Source: Desulfobulbus sp. Tol-SR
GTDB taxonomy: Bacteria > Desulfobacterota > Desulfobulbia > Desulfobulbales > Desulfocapsaceae
Direction of reading: 5' to 3'
DNA length: 64,000 nt
Assembly (NCBI GenBank): GCA_000769715.1
Contig: JROS01000039.1
Span: 62,001 to 126,000, forward strand
Within the stretch, counting starts at the first letter, position 1, and each line of letters starts with the position of its first letter. The notes under the pieces were generated by a model. The model worked only from the letters and a program-made list of their open reading frames with translations. It was not told where the DNA came from and did not search any database. Below are positions 54,552 to 64,000 of this stretch, piece by piece. The position numbers and the translations under genes were made by a program.

Positions 54552-54735
54552 GGTGTTCCCCCTCGTGAAAATGGGTTCGCGGTACTCTGCAGGCAACTGC
54601 TGTCGTCGGCATCCTCCACTACATAGTATCAGACCGGCTTCCCGCTCGTCAAGTCAACCCGGTCCAGGCTCGGTTGCAATCGGGCCTGGCGTGGCGTCCT
54701 GGTCGCGCTTCCTGGATGAAAACGGGAAAATGACC

Positions 54736-57030
54736 ATGACAAATGGGCGCCAATGCCATACACTTCTAAAAAACGAGCAAGTCTCCGGCAAACCTCCCTT
54801 CTCAACGCAGGCCGCAACGACCATGGATCTCAATCAACACATCGACCGCATCATCCATTCCGCCCATTACGATCCTTTTCAGATCCTCGGTGTTCATTTT
54901 TCCGGCGAGAATGAAGAGACGGCTACCATTCGGACCTTTCAGCCCCATGCCCGAAAGGTGGAACTGCTGATCGGCAACGCGTCCACCGAGATGGCGAGGA
55001 TCCGGGAGGAGGGGATGTTCGAGGCCGTTCTTGACCGGTCCTCCCTTGCCGATGCCGATCTCGATCCCTTCACGTATCGGTTTACCATCCATTACCACAG
55101 TGGATTCGTGGAGACGGTCAACGATCCCTACCGTTTTCTCCCTCAGCTTGACCAAGACGACCAGTATCTATTCAACTTCGGGACCAATTATCGACTGTAC
55201 GATCACCTCGGCAGTCATTGCGCGGTGGTGCAGCATGTGGCCGGAGTCATCTTCCGGGTCTGGGCTCCGAATGCCGAGGCGGTCAGCGTGATCTGCAATT
55301 TCAATGGCTGGGACGGCAGAATCCACCCGATGCGTTCCCTTGGCGGCTCGGGAATCTGGGAACTGTTCATTCCGGGACTGCAGGAGAATGAACTCTATAA
55401 ATTCCGGATCAGGACCAAGGGCGGAAATTTTGTCGAGAAATCCGATCCCGTCCAGTTTTACGGCGAACTCCGGCCGAAAACCGCCTCCATCGTCCGCGAT
55501 CTCAACCGCTACCAGTGGCAGGATCACGAGTGGCAGGAGAACAAACGAACCGTGGCGCCCTATGACCGGCCGCTGTCGATCTATGAGGTCCATCCGGGAT
55601 CATGGCAGCGGGACCCCGCTGATCCGGACCGCTTTCTCACCTTCAGGGAGCTGGCGGACAAATTGATTCCCTACGTCAAGAAACTCGGCTTTACCCATAT
55701 CGAATTGATGCCGGTGATGGAACATCCGCTCGATGAATCCTGGGGCTACCAGGTCACCGGACCGTTCAGCATCACCAGCAGATACGGGATTCCGGAAGAT
55801 TTCATGTACTTTGTCGACCAGGCTCACCTGAGCGGGATCGGCGTCATCCTCGACTGGGTTCCGGCCCATTTTCCCAAAGACGACCACAGCCTGGGGCATT
55901 TTGACGGCACGTCGCTCTACGAGCACGAGGACCCCCGGCTTGGCTCCCATCCCGAATGGGGGACCTTCATCTACAATTACGGACGCAAGGAAGTCAGCAA
56001 CTATTTAATTGCCAATGCCTTGTTCTGGCTGGATAAATATCATATCGACGGCCTTCGCGTCGATGCCGTCGCCTCGATGCTCTACCGCGACTACGCCCGG
56101 CGGGAGGGTGAATGGCTGCCGAACTGTTACGGGGGCAAGGAGAATCTCGAGGCGATCGAATTCCTCCGCCACACCAACTCCGTGGTCTTCAATCACTATC
56201 CCAACACGCTGATGATCGCCGAAGAATCGACCAGTTTCTATGGCGTGTCCAAACCCGCCGATGTCGGCGGTCTCGGCTTCGGTTTCAAATGGAACATGGG
56301 GTGGATGAACGATATCCTCAGTTATTTCTCGAAGGATCCGCTGTTCAGGAAATTCCATCACAACGCCCTGACCTTCTCGATCATGTACGCCTTCTCGGAG
56401 AATTTCATTCTGCCGATGTCGCATGACGAGGTCGTGCATGGCAAACGGTCCCTCATCGACAAGATGCCGGGCGACCTGTGGCAGAAATTTGCCAACCTCC
56501 GGCTTCTCCTGCTGGTCATGTGGATGCACCCGGGCAAGAAACTCCTCTTCATGGGCGGCGAGTTCGGTCAATGGACGGAATGGTATTGCAAACGAAGTCT
56601 CGACTGGCATCTCCTCGAACAAAACGACCTGCATCGGCAGACCATGACCTTTGTCGAGGCGTTGAACGCGATGTACCTGGAAAATCCCTCACTCTGGCAG
56701 CAGGACTCTTCGTATCACGGCTTTCGCTGGATTGACCTCGAAGACCGGAACAACTCGATCATCTCGTTCGTCCGCTATGCCCGCAACCGTGAAGATCACC
56801 TGGTCGGGGTGTTCAACTTCACCCCGCAGACGTTCTTCAAATACACCATCGGTCTGCCGACCGGCAGGCAGTATCAACAGATTTTCTGCTCGAACGACAC
56901 CGTATTCGGCGGCAGCGGGGCTGACGAAAATGCGGTATATACCCCTGTGGCCGATCCATATGCCCAGGCTGATTACCGTACCACCTTGAAGATCCCGCCA
57001 CTTGCCGGCGTCATCCTCAAACCGTGTTGA
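54736..57030 (+). CDS. glgB: 1,4-alpha-glucan branching enzyme GlgB
   Basis: Makes alpha-1,6 branches in glycogen, GH13, about 735-764 residues. Two CBM48-like N-terminal domains ('DPFQILGVHFSG' and 'VIFRVWAPNAEAVSV') precede the barrel with the catalytic Asp in 'GLRVDAVASML', Glu in 'IAEEST' and Asp in 'MSHDEV'. Homology starts around 54823 ('MDLNQHIDRI'), while the ATG at 54736 has GGGA eight bases upstream. Either may be the start. The region before is only antisense to YqgE. No other glycogen gene is in the window. Confidence 0.92.
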   Translation: MTNGRQCHTLLKNEQVSGKPPFSTQAATTMDLNQHIDRIIHSAHYDPFQILGVHFSGENEETATIRTFQPHARKVELLIGNASTEMARIREEGMFEAVLDRSSLADADLDPFTYRFTIHYHSGFVETVNDPYRFLPQLDQDDQYLFNFGTNYRLYDHLGSHCAVVQHVAGVIFRVWAPNAEAVSVICNFNGWDGRIHPMRSLGGSGIWELFIPGLQENELYKFRIRTKGGNFVEKSDPVQFYGELRPKTASIVRDLNRYQWQDHEWQENKRTVAPYDRPLSIYEVHPGSWQRDPADPDRFLTFRELADKLIPYVKKLGFTHIELMPVMEHPLDESWGYQVTGPFSITSRYGIPEDFMYFVDQAHLSGIGVILDWVPAHFPKDDHSLGHFDGTSLYEHEDPRLGSHPEWGTFIYNYGRKEVSNYLIANALFWLDKYHIDGLRVDAVASMLYRDYARREGEWLPNCYGGKENLEAIEFLRHTNSVVFNHYPNTLMIAEESTSFYGVSKPADVGGLGFGFKWNMGWMNDILSYFSKDPLFRKFHHNALTFSIMYAFSENFILPMSHDEVVHGKRSLIDKMPGDLWQKFANLRLLLLVMWMHPGKKLLFMGGEFGQWTEWYCKRSLDWHLLEQNDLHRQTMTFVEALNAMYLENPSLWQQDSSYHGFRWIDLEDRNNSIISFVRYARNREDHLVGVFNFTPQTFFKYTIGLPTGRQYQQIFCSNDTVFGGSGADENAVYTPVADPYAQADYRTTLKIPPLAGVILKPC

Positions 57031-57068
57031 CAACTGCCCCTCCATCACCACTACCCGGAGAAAGAAAT

Positions 57069-57266
57069 ATGACCGCACTCCCGACACAACTTCCCGGCGA
57101 GAGAGTAAAAAAGGCGCTCGTGGCCTATTGTGAGATGAAGGAAAAGTACCCGGAACGTGACCACCGCAGTCTCCTGCAGCAGGTTGAAACCAGATTCGAC
57201 CTGACTCCGCTTGAATGCGAGTTTCTCAACCGTCAGATCCTGGAAGACGAAAAATATCGATGCTGA
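57069..57266 (+). CDS. Small hypothetical protein
   Basis: Open frame of 65 residues rich in charged residues ('RVKKALVAYCEMKEKYPERDHRSLLQQVETRFDLTPLECEFLN', about residues 12-53). The ATG has GGAG eight bases upstream and the frame lies 38 bp after glgB in the same direction. It looks helical and soluble. I do not recognise a family. Confidence 0.6.
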   Translation: MTALPTQLPGERVKKALVAYCEMKEKYPERDHRSLLQQVETRFDLTPLECEFLNRQILEDEKYRC

Positions 57267-57276
57267 GCATATTTCG

Positions 57277-57360
57277 GCTCCGCTCAACCTGATCCGGATA
57301 AGCCCCAGCGGAGCATCACCCATCCCAACGACTTGCCGCTTCGGCATGAAAGCCGAAGCG
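57277..57360 (+). other. Two tandem stem-loops before the DUF4126 gene
   Basis: A perfect 8-bp stem (GCTCCGCT at 57277-57284 with AGCGGAGC at 57307-57314) is followed by a perfect 9-bp stem (CGCTTCGGC at 57337-57345 with GCCGAAGCG at 57352-57360). No T-run follows. They lie in the 116-bp gap before a gene with AAGGAG, so they could be leader structures. Confidence 0.4.
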
Positions 57361-57382
57361 CTGAATACAAGGAGTCAGAACG

Positions 57383-58108
57383 ATGGACGCCTACCACCAG
57401 ATAATCGCCACCATCGCGCTTATGATGGGCACCGCCTGGGCAAGCGGCATCAATCTCTATGCCACTATCGCCATGCTCGGCATCCTTGGAATCACCGGCG
57501 ATATCGTTCTGCCCTCATCCCTCGTCATCCTTCAGGATCCACTCATCATCGGCGCCGCCTCCCTGATGTACTGCGTCGAATTTTTCGCCGACAAGACTCC
57601 GGGAGTGGACACCGGCTGGGATGCGATCCATTCATTCATCAGGATACCCGCCGGGGTAATGCTTGCCGCCGGCGCAGTCGGCGATGTGAATCCGGCCCTG
57701 GCGATTGCGGCCGGCATCCTCGGGGGGTCGGTCTCCGCCACCAGCCACATGATCAAGGCCGGCTCCCGGGTCCTGATCAACACATCACCCGAACCATTCT
57801 CCAACTGGGCGGCTTCGTTCACCGAAGATGTGGCGGTCATCGGGGGGCTCTGGCTGGCACTCCATTCTCCCGTGCTCTTCCTTGCCCTCTTTGTCCTGTT
57901 CATCCTGCTGGCAATCTGGCTCATTCCCCGACTGTGGCAGGCGATCGTCACCGTCTTCAGGAAGCTCTCCTGCCTCTTCGGTAAACACAATGGAGCAGGT
58001 TCAAACGGCCGGCCCGGAGGCTTCTCCGCCGGCAGCCCAGGCTCAACCGAGCATCGCGGTCAATCGCTCGACGTCAGACTCCCGCCGCCGGAATCGCCTG
58101 CCCCTTGA
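57383..58108 (+). CDS. DUF4126 membrane protein
   Basis: Polytopic protein of 241 residues. 'GTAWASGINLYATIAMLGILG', 'LMYCVEFFADKTPGVDTGWDAIHSFIRIPAGV' (about residues 60-92) and 'ASFTEDVAVIGGLWLAL' match the DUF4126 family, which has no assigned function. The last 35 residues are polar, Pro- and Gly-rich and unlike the rest, probably a disordered tail. It ends three bases before the convergent glycosyltransferase stop. Confidence 0.83.
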   Translation: MDAYHQIIATIALMMGTAWASGINLYATIAMLGILGITGDIVLPSSLVILQDPLIIGAASLMYCVEFFADKTPGVDTGWDAIHSFIRIPAGVMLAAGAVGDVNPALAIAAGILGGSVSATSHMIKAGSRVLINTSPEPFSNWAASFTEDVAVIGGLWLALHSPVLFLALFVLFILLAIWLIPRLWQAIVTVFRKLSCLFGKHNGAGSNGRPGGFSAGSPGSTEHRGQSLDVRLPPPESPAP

Positions 58109-58110
58109 GT

Positions 58111-60414
58111 TCATGCCGGAGCGAGAGCTCTCCTCCCGCCAAGCAGCTTTCGATACAGGGCCTCCGTCTGTTCACACATGGAATCGGTGGTGAAATTCTC
58201 CCGGACCCGGATCTTCCCCTTTTCACCAAATTCGGAGAGCCGGGATGATTCCATGGACAGCGCCTCATCGAGGGCGCGGGCCATATCAATCGGATCGGAT
58301 GGCTGCACCAGCCAACCGGTCTCCAGATCGACAACGGTCTCGAGACTCCCGCCATGCGCGGTGGCGATGACCGGCTTGCCCATCGCCATCGCCTCGATAG
58401 TCGTTCGGCCGAAGGCCTCGGGCTCGCTGGATGAGGCGGAAATGACGATATCCGCCAGGGCATAGGCTGCCGGCATATCCATGCAATGCCCCACCATCCT
58501 GACCTTGCCGGCCAGGCCGGAATGCGCCGTCAACTGCCTCAGTTCCTCGACAAATCCCGGATTTTCTTCGGTATCCCCGACCAGGACGGCCTGGAAATCC
58601 TGATGGCGCAACATACCGAGACACTTGATGAAAACGTCCTGTCCCTTCAGCCGGGTCAGCCGTCCCGGCAGCATGATAAGAGGCGTTTGATCGTTGATTC
58701 CCCATCGCTGCCGCAGATTCTCGACGCGCATGGGATCAACGTGTTCGGTGGCAAACTGCTGCATGTCGACTCCCCGGAAGATAAGGGTCACCCCCTCTTC
58801 CCGGCCATAACGCTCCCGTATATGCCTCCTGATGCTGTCCGAAACGGCAATGACCCCTGTTCCTTTTGCCATGATCGCGCTGTAGGCGTTCACCGAATAG
58901 AAACCATGAAAGGTGGTCACCAGGATCGGCCGCCGGCATTCCGGCAGGGATTTCCAGGCCAGATAACCGACCCAGGCCGGCATGCGGGAACGCAGGTGCA
59001 GGATATCCACCTTGTTTTTCTGCAACAGCCGGCGAAGAGGCAGGACATATCGCAGCGACAACGGAGATTTACTGCCGACAGTCCACGTGATATGGCGGCT
59101 CCCCTCTTTCTCGAGTTGGGAAACGAGTCGTCCACCCCCGGAAACAACGATCGATCGATGTCCTTTGCCAGCCAGATAGCGGCCAACCTCGAGGGTCCCC
59201 CGTTCGACTCCGCCACCTTCAAGTTCAGGCAGCATCTGCACGACAGTGAGACAACGTCCGGTTCGTTTCGCCTCTTTTTCCTCGAGCAGGCGCATATACA
59301 GATCGACCGTCTTGTTGCACATCAGTGACGCGGTAAAATGCCGGGTCACCCAATCCTTCCCCTCCGCGCCCATCCTGCGCAGCCGGACCTGGTCGGCAAG
59401 GGCCTGCCGTATGGCCTCGGCCATGGCATGCGGGTTGGAAGGCGGTACCAGCCATCCGGTCACCCCATCCACCACCGTCTCCAGGCTGCCGCCATGGGCA
59501 GTGGCAATGACCGGCCGCCCCATCGCCATGGCCTCGATGGCCACCTTCCCGAAGGCCTCCGGTTGGCTGGATGAGGCGGAGACGACCATGTCGGCCAGCA
59601 GCATGGCAGCCGGCATGTCCGCGCAATGCCCTACCAACCGTACCTTGTCTTCCAGGCCATAGTTGACGATCTTCTCTCGCAATCTATTGGTAAATGACTG
59701 ATTTTCATCAATATCACCAACGCACAGGGCAATAAACGGCAGATCTCTGATCAGATTGAGGCTATCAATGAAGACCTCCTGTCCTTTCCATTGGGTGAGC
59801 CGCCCTGGAAGGACGATCACTGGAAAACGGTTGTCATCGAGTTGCCATTGTTGTCGCAGGGCGTCGATCCGATCCGACTCGACCCGGTCCGGATCGAAGC
59901 ATTGGACCTCAAAGCCGCCGTGAATAAGCTCAATTCTGTTCGGATCGATATGATAATTCTGGAGGATGTGGTCACGAATCGTTTTCGAGACGGCGATAAC
60001 CTTCTCGCCTTTGGTCATGATCGTTGAATACTGGTTGACCGAGTAAAACCCATGGAAACTGGTGACAAGGGCGGGACGGGAGTCATCCGGAAGCATATTC
60101 CAGGCCAGATATCCTATCCAGCCCGGCAACCTCGATCGGAGATGGACGACATCAATTTTTTCCTCGATATACAATCGCTTGAGTTTATGGATATATTTCA
60201 GGCATCTCATATTTTTTTCGCCGATGCAGGGCCAGTGCAGATGCTCGCAGCCGTTGCCTTCCAGCAGCGGAACCAGTCGGCCCCCTCCGGAAATGACAAT
60301 CGACCGATGACCGCATCGGGCGAGATGGATGGCGAGTTCCACCGTTTCCCCCTCGACCCCGCCTTCCTCCAGTTCTGGTACAATCTGTACGATATTCAAT
60401 TTTTTGGTGGCCAT
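58111..60414 (-). CDS. Double glycosyltransferase (two tandem GT4-type units)
   Basis: A protein of 767 residues made of two similar GT-B glycosyltransferases head to tail (about 1-383 and 384-767). Each half has an N-terminal '[12 protein letters not shown]' type start, 'VDILHLRSR', 'PGRLT-x-KGQ', '[11 protein letters not shown]' and '[22 protein letters not shown]', the donor-sugar site with the catalytic Glu. In half 1 the loop reads 'GGVEGETVE', where half 2 has '[10 protein letters not shown]' with an Arg. This suggests the two halves have diverged in acceptor or activity. It overlaps the ELM1 gene by 19 bases. Likely in envelope polysaccharide or LPS synthesis. Confidence 0.88.
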   Translation of the reverse strand: MATKKLNIVQIVPELEEGGVEGETVELAIHLARCGHRSIVISGGGRLVPLLEGNGCEHLHWPCIGEKNMRCLKYIHKLKRLYIEEKIDVVHLRSRLPGWIGYLAWNMLPDDSRPALVTSFHGFYSVNQYSTIMTKGEKVIAVSKTIRDHILQNYHIDPNRIELIHGGFEVQCFDPDRVESDRIDALRQQWQLDDNRFPVIVLPGRLTQWKGQEVFIDSLNLIRDLPFIALCVGDIDENQSFTNRLREKIVNYGLEDKVRLVGHCADMPAAMLLADMVVSASSSQPEAFGKVAIEAMAMGRPVIATAHGGSLETVVDGVTGWLVPPSNPHAMAEAIRQALADQVRLRRMGAEGKDWVTRHFTASLMCNKTVDLYMRLLEEKEAKRTGRCLTVVQMLPELEGGGVERGTLEVGRYLAGKGHRSIVVSGGGRLVSQLEKEGSRHITWTVGSKSPLSLRYVLPLRRLLQKNKVDILHLRSRMPAWVGYLAWKSLPECRRPILVTTFHGFYSVNAYSAIMAKGTGVIAVSDSIRRHIRERYGREEGVTLIFRGVDMQQFATEHVDPMRVENLRQRWGINDQTPLIMLPGRLTRLKGQDVFIKCLGMLRHQDFQAVLVGDTEENPGFVEELRQLTAHSGLAGKVRMVGHCMDMPAAYALADIVISASSSEPEAFGRTTIEAMAMGKPVIATAHGGSLETVVDLETGWLVQPSDPIDMARALDEALSMESSRLSEFGEKGKIRVRENFTTDSMCEQTEALYRKLLGGRRALAPA

Positions 60415-61373
60415 CTCTTCACAATCTCTTCAGCACAGCGCCTGGCTTCATGCAAGGGCTCGTTATTTTCGGACCACGCCGACTCCTGTCCTGCGAGCCA
60501 GGCCGAATAGACGACGGCAATCCCTCGTGCCGTCAGGTAGTCCGCACTTCTTTTGAATTTATTGGTAGAGTTCAACCATTCCACCGGTAACAGACCAACC
60601 CTGCACCCGGCGGACAGCGCCTCATACACCATCGACATCGAATCGGCGGTAACCCAGACATGCAGGCTCCGGGCGTATTGTTGTTCAATCCACCCGGGAG
60701 ATGTCTCTTCATATCTGATGAATTCGATATTGGCGGACGCACGCGCCGCCTCGGTCAGCACCTCGGCGGTATCTGCGGGGGTACGCGGCGACGAGGCGAC
60801 TGTCCAACGAATATCCGGCCACCGCCGGGCAATCTGCCGAACCTGACCGACCGTCTCTGCCGATTGCCAGCGATGACTTTTATTATCAACGCCGCCGATG
60901 AGAATCAGTCCGAGAGACGGGTCCTTGGCGCCGGACGGTCGCGAGCAGTTGGGAGGACCAATGGTGGTCATGATATTGCCGCCGTCCTTCACTCCATCAT
61001 GCATCGGGACAAAGCAGAGGTCAAAAAAAGGTCGCAGGTAGGAGGCCGGAGTCATGCAGGTCACGGCCGGAATCCCCGCAACCCTCTTGGTTCTGAGCAT
61101 CGGCACGTGGGTCGAAGAACCGGTACCGATAAGCAGATCGATATCATCATCCCCTTTCAGTTCGTCCGTCGCCCGCGCCGCAAGAAGCCCGACGAGTTCG
61201 GCGATATTTCCCGTCAACCCCTTCCGCTCGACCCTGATCTCGATGATTTCCAGGTCGACCAGCCGGCCGAGCTCATACAGGATTCCTCTGGTCTGTTTTT
61301 CATGACCCGGCCGGCCGTCAAAAAAGGCGAGGACTTTCATTGGCTGTTTATTTTCAGTCATGGGATGCAGCAT
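60396..61373 (-). CDS. ELM1-family (mitochondrial fission ELM1-like) protein
   Basis: Conserved protein of about 325 residues. '[18 protein letters not shown]' is the family N-terminus, and '[12 protein letters not shown]', '[16 protein letters not shown]' and 'GLLPVEWLN' are typical of the ELM1/DUF1022 family, which resembles GT-B glycosyltransferases. Function in bacteria is not proved. It overlaps the double glycosyltransferase gene, so they are surely in one operon, and a glycan role is likely. In-frame starts are at 61373, 61361 and 61340. None has a clear ribosome site. Confidence 0.8.
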   Translation of the reverse strand: MLHPMTENKQPMKVLAFFDGRPGHEKQTRGILYELGRLVDLEIIEIRVERKGLTGNIAELVGLLAARATDELKGDDDIDLLIGTGSSTHVPMLRTKRVAGIPAVTCMTPASYLRPFFDLCFVPMHDGVKDGGNIMTTIGPPNCSRPSGAKDPSLGLILIGGVDNKSHRWQSAETVGQVRQIARRWPDIRWTVASSPRTPADTAEVLTEAARASANIEFIRYEETSPGWIEQQYARSLHVWVTADSMSMVYEALSAGCRVGLLPVEWLNSTNKFKRSADYLTARGIAVVYSAWLAGQESAWSENNEPLHEARRCAEEIVKRWPPKN

Positions 61374-61471
61374 ACACGCTCACGATCTCCATGCAAGATC
61401 GATTTCTCCGGCTGTCGGTGGCACCGGAACTTTGAAGTTTCGCTATGATACTGCAGGGAAATATATCGGGA

Positions 61472-63730
61472 TTAACGCGCTTGAGGGGGAGGACCGGGAG
61501 GCGGCTTCCGTGCCCCTCCGCCGGCAAGCTTGACGATGATCTGGTTGGATTTCTGCAACCTGCTCGTCATGGTCTTGAAAAGATGACTGGAAACATCCGG
61601 GTATTTTTCGATAATTTCATCGATCTTATTTCCGGGGTATCGTTTGATGGTGCTTCGCCCCTGGGAAATGATGGTCGCCGTCCGCTGTTCGCCGGAGATG
61701 GCGGCCATTTCCCCGAAATATTCGCCCGGTTCGGTCAGTTCGGCGATCTTTTTCCCGCCCTTGATGACCATCAGGGCGCCGCGGATGAGTTTGAAAAAAT
61801 CGATATCGGTGTTTCCTTCCCGAATAACGATGTCCCCGTCTTCGTAGTTTTCGACATCCGGGTTGACCAGATAGGCCGGCAGGCTCTCCTTGTGGGCCAC
61901 TGTGCGGCGCATCGCCTCATCGATACTGGTGATTCCCTGCCGGACCTTTTCCAGGGCGGCCTCCCGGAGCGGCGTCATCCCTTCCTGGATGGCGACCTTG
62001 CGCAGTTGATCCTCGGGTACCTCGGCGCTGACCGCCTTGCAGACCTCGTCGGTCATTTCCATCAACTCAAAGAAACCGACCCGTCCCTTGTAGCCGAGGC
62101 CGTTGCATTCCGAACAGCCGGACGGTCCGTAGGTGACGACCGTATCCACTTCATCCTCACGAAAACCGGCCCGCAGCAATTCCTCCCTGGAATGTTTGAC
62201 GACTTTTTTACATTTCTCACACAGTCTCCGGCCCAACCGCTGCGACAGCACCATGGTCACCGATGAGGCGAGCATATAGGGCGGAATCCCGATATCCACC
62301 AGACGACCGATCGTCGCGGCGCTGTCGTTGGTATGCAGGGTGGAGAACACCAGGTGGCCGGTCATCGCCGCCTTGATCGCGATCTCGGCGGTCTCCATGT
62401 CACGGATCTCACCGACCATGATGATATCCGGATCCTGGCGAAGAAAGGCCTTGAGGGCTGCGGCGAAGGTCATCCCCACCTCGTTGTGGACATTGACCTG
62501 GTTGATACCCTTGAAGTTGAACTCAACCGGGTCTTCCGCCGTGAGGATTTTGATATCCTCGCTGTTCAACGAATTGAGGGCCGAATACAGGGTCACCGTC
62601 TTGCCTGAACCCGTCGGCCCGGTGACCAGCAGCAGACCCTGAGGTCTCGCCAGACAGCGCTTGAGCATATCGAATGTCTTGTCTTCGAACCCCAGCCTGG
62701 TCAGATCGACATTGAGCGAGCTTTTGTCGAGGATACGAAGAACGACGGATTCACCGTAAAGAGTCGGCAGGGAAGAGACCCGAAAATCGACGGACCGGTT
62801 TCGTCCGACCCGCATCTTGATACGGCCATCCTGCGGCACCCGCCGTTCGGTGATATCGAGGCCGGAGAGGATCTTGAGCCTGGCGACCAGGGCATTCTTG
62901 ATGGTCAGCGGCAGGTTCATCGCCTTGAACAGGGAGCCGTCCTTGCGATACCGCACCTGCATATTTTTTTCATAGGGCTCGACATGGACATCCGAGACCC
63001 CATCCTGAACCGCCTTGATCAGGATGCCGTTCACCAGTTTGATGATCGGGGCATCGGAGGCGGCAAACTGATCGAGATTTTCTTCATTGCTGCTGGAATC
63101 AATCTCGAAATCATCCGCCGCCTCGGCCAGGATCGACCCGAAGTCATCAACCTCGGTGACCTTCTCATCCTCGTGCGACTCTTCCTTCGCCAGGAAGAAG
63201 CTCTTCGCCTCCTCTTCGTTGATGCCGTAGTACTTCCTGTAGGCATCAACGATATCTTTTTCGGTTGAGACACAGACCGACAGTTCCTTGTTCAGGGCGT
63301 TCTGCAGTTCCTCCACGGCCATCGCATCGGTCGGTTCGGACATGGTGATCTGCAATGTATTGCCGGCCATCCGCAACGGAAAGGCCATATACTGCTTGGC
63401 GGTCTCGTAGGAGAGGAGTTTCAGCGCGTCTTTGGAAGGCGGTTCATTCTGGATGACAACAGGGGGATAATTGTGTTGTCGACTGAGAAAATTGATGACC
63501 GTGTTCTCATCGATATAGTCAAGCTGACGCAGGATGGTGCTCAACCGCCCACCGTTTTTCTGCATCTCCTTCTTGGCGTTTTCCAACTGCGATGGCGTTA
63601 TATACCCGGCCTTGCTTAACAGTTCGCCAATCTTCAGTTTACCCGCACCGGACTGGTCCTTGACGGTTTTCTTCATCGAGGTTCCGGTACGACTTGCCGT
63701 ACTCGCTAACGCAGCCATATTCGCATTCAT
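61472..63730 (-). CDS. PilB/GspE-type assembly ATPase with C-terminal cyclic-nucleotide domain
   Basis: Type IV pilus or type II secretion ATPase of about 752 residues. In order: a MshEN-like N-terminal domain ('KLKIGELLSKAGYITPSQLENA', whose c-di-GMP motif is partly changed), an ATPase domain with Walker A 'GPTGSGKTVTLYSAL', 'AEDPVEF' and 'GEIRDMETAEIA', a zinc tetra-Cys ('CEKCKK', 'CSECNG') and then a cNMP-binding domain (about 620-740, 'PGEYFGEMAAISGEQRTATI' with the Glu and Arg that bind cAMP in CRP). The fusion suggests that the motor is gated by a cyclic nucleotide. The start is uncertain (63730, 63718 and 63676 are all in frame). Confidence 0.87.
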   Translation of the reverse strand: MNANMAALASTASRTGTSMKKTVKDQSGAGKLKIGELLSKAGYITPSQLENAKKEMQKNGGRLSTILRQLDYIDENTVINFLSRQHNYPPVVIQNEPPSKDALKLLSYETAKQYMAFPLRMAGNTLQITMSEPTDAMAVEELQNALNKELSVCVSTEKDIVDAYRKYYGINEEEAKSFFLAKEESHEDEKVTEVDDFGSILAEAADDFEIDSSSNEENLDQFAASDAPIIKLVNGILIKAVQDGVSDVHVEPYEKNMQVRYRKDGSLFKAMNLPLTIKNALVARLKILSGLDITERRVPQDGRIKMRVGRNRSVDFRVSSLPTLYGESVVLRILDKSSLNVDLTRLGFEDKTFDMLKRCLARPQGLLLVTGPTGSGKTVTLYSALNSLNSEDIKILTAEDPVEFNFKGINQVNVHNEVGMTFAAALKAFLRQDPDIIMVGEIRDMETAEIAIKAAMTGHLVFSTLHTNDSAATIGRLVDIGIPPYMLASSVTMVLSQRLGRRLCEKCKKVVKHSREELLRAGFREDEVDTVVTYGPSGCSECNGLGYKGRVGFFELMEMTDEVCKAVSAEVPEDQLRKVAIQEGMTPLREAALEKVRQGITSIDEAMRRTVAHKESLPAYLVNPDVENYEDGDIVIREGNTDIDFFKLIRGALMVIKGGKKIAELTEPGEYFGEMAAISGEQRTATIISQGRSTIKRYPGNKIDEIIEKYPDVSSHLFKTMTSRLQKSNQIIVKLAGGGARKPPPGPPPQAR

Positions 63731-63872
63731 CCTGAATAGGTATCTTCTCTTCCGATCTTTCCATCGGAAAGCCTTAAGCCTGTAAAATACCTTGTTTCCA
63801 TGGGGAATGAAATTGATTATTATATGTATTGCGTCCGTTTCCCCCATTGCCTGTGGGCGGCACGCAAGGCAA

Positions 63873-63911
63873 AACAGTCCTTTCATCCCGGCATCGGGTG
63901 AAAGGACTGTT
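63873..63911 (-). terminator. Terminator of the gene entering from the right edge
   Basis: A stem of about 17 bp with one bulged base (AACAGTCCTTTCATCCCG paired with CGGGTGAAAGGACTGTT) and a four-base loop. On the minus strand it is followed by TTTT. It lies 16 bases after the stop of the partial gene at the window edge and 143 bases before the PilB-like gene start. Confidence 0.72.
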
Positions 63912-63926
63912 CGCGTCCCGCACGGT

Positions 63927-64000
63927 CTATAACAACGGGTATCTTTTTCTGAACTCTGCAGCGAGCGGAATCATGATCTCCCGCATTGATGGTTCTGCTG
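63927..64000 (-). CDS. 3' end of an unidentified gene (partial)
   Basis: The minus strand from the right edge reads AEPSMREIMIPLAAEFRKR, then YPLL and a TAG stop at 63927-63929. The rest lies outside the window. It looks like a normal coding C-terminus and a terminator hairpin follows, which supports a gene. With 23 residues the family cannot be named. Confidence 0.5.
   Translation of the reverse strand, partial: AEPSMREIMIPLAAEFRKRYPLL

Overview
The window is a gene-dense stretch of a bacterial chromosome of moderately high GC. It holds about 54 protein genes and no rRNA, tRNA, CRISPR array, insertion sequence or prophage that I can see. The gene complement points to an anaerobic member of Desulfobacterota, most likely a Desulfobulbales-type sulfate reducer. 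The signs are the rpsF-rpsR-DUF2232-rplI-dnaB order, a fused coenzyme-B12 acyl-CoA mutase next to beta-oxidation genes, an EF-G paralogue, a Gram-negative envelope set (LptE, Tol, MurJ) and cyclic-nucleotide and PilZ signalling domains. This placement is inferred from gene content only.

Layout. 1-7939 (+): ribosomal proteins S6, S18 and L9 with a DUF2232 membrane protein, replicative helicase DnaB, LeuRS, LptE and a DusB-type enzyme. 8012-13320: leucyl aminopeptidase, a CNNM-type CBS protein, a DegS-like protease and MgtE. 13600-30790: a large acyl-CoA island. Its leftward arm has a nitroreductase, acyl-CoA dehydrogenase, enoyl-CoA hydratase, a cysteine-rich protein, an M24 peptidase-like protein, 3-hydroxyacyl-CoA dehydrogenase, a thiolase that looks internally deleted, and an unrecognised repeat-built membrane protein. 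Its rightward arm has an acyl-CoA synthetase, acyl-CoA dehydrogenase, TetR regulator and a fused isobutyryl-CoA mutase, followed by a convergent racemase-like family III protein. The two arms diverge from a 604-bp region with several GAGCGCTC palindromes, candidate TetR operators. Together the genes fit activation and oxidation of short or branched acids such as isobutyrate or butyrate.

30937-40609: DUF2065, PurM, MogA, the EF-G-like protein, MurJ, a phasin-like protein, a second Dus enzyme and a HEAT/cyclic-nucleotide/PilZ protein. 41038-47772: an SH3-domain protein, then a compact lipid- or polyketide-type cluster (ketosynthase, acyl carrier protein, two phytoene-desaturase-like flavoproteins, ketoreductase, dehydratase) with no recognised product. 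47980-52628: TolQ-TolR-TolA-TolB-CpoB without an adjacent Pal. 52656-64000: TlyA-type methyltransferase, a cysteine-cluster protein, YqgE, glycogen branching enzyme, a small unknown protein, DUF4126, a head-to-tail double glycosyltransferase with an ELM1-family protein, a PilB/GspE ATPase with a C-terminal cyclic-nucleotide domain, and the 3' end of an unidentified gene.

The items most worth a second look are the ketosynthase/flavoprotein cluster, the deleted thiolase inside an otherwise intact operon, the repeat-built membrane protein, the predicted operator array, and the two proteins that join cyclic-nucleotide domains to other signalling or motor domains.
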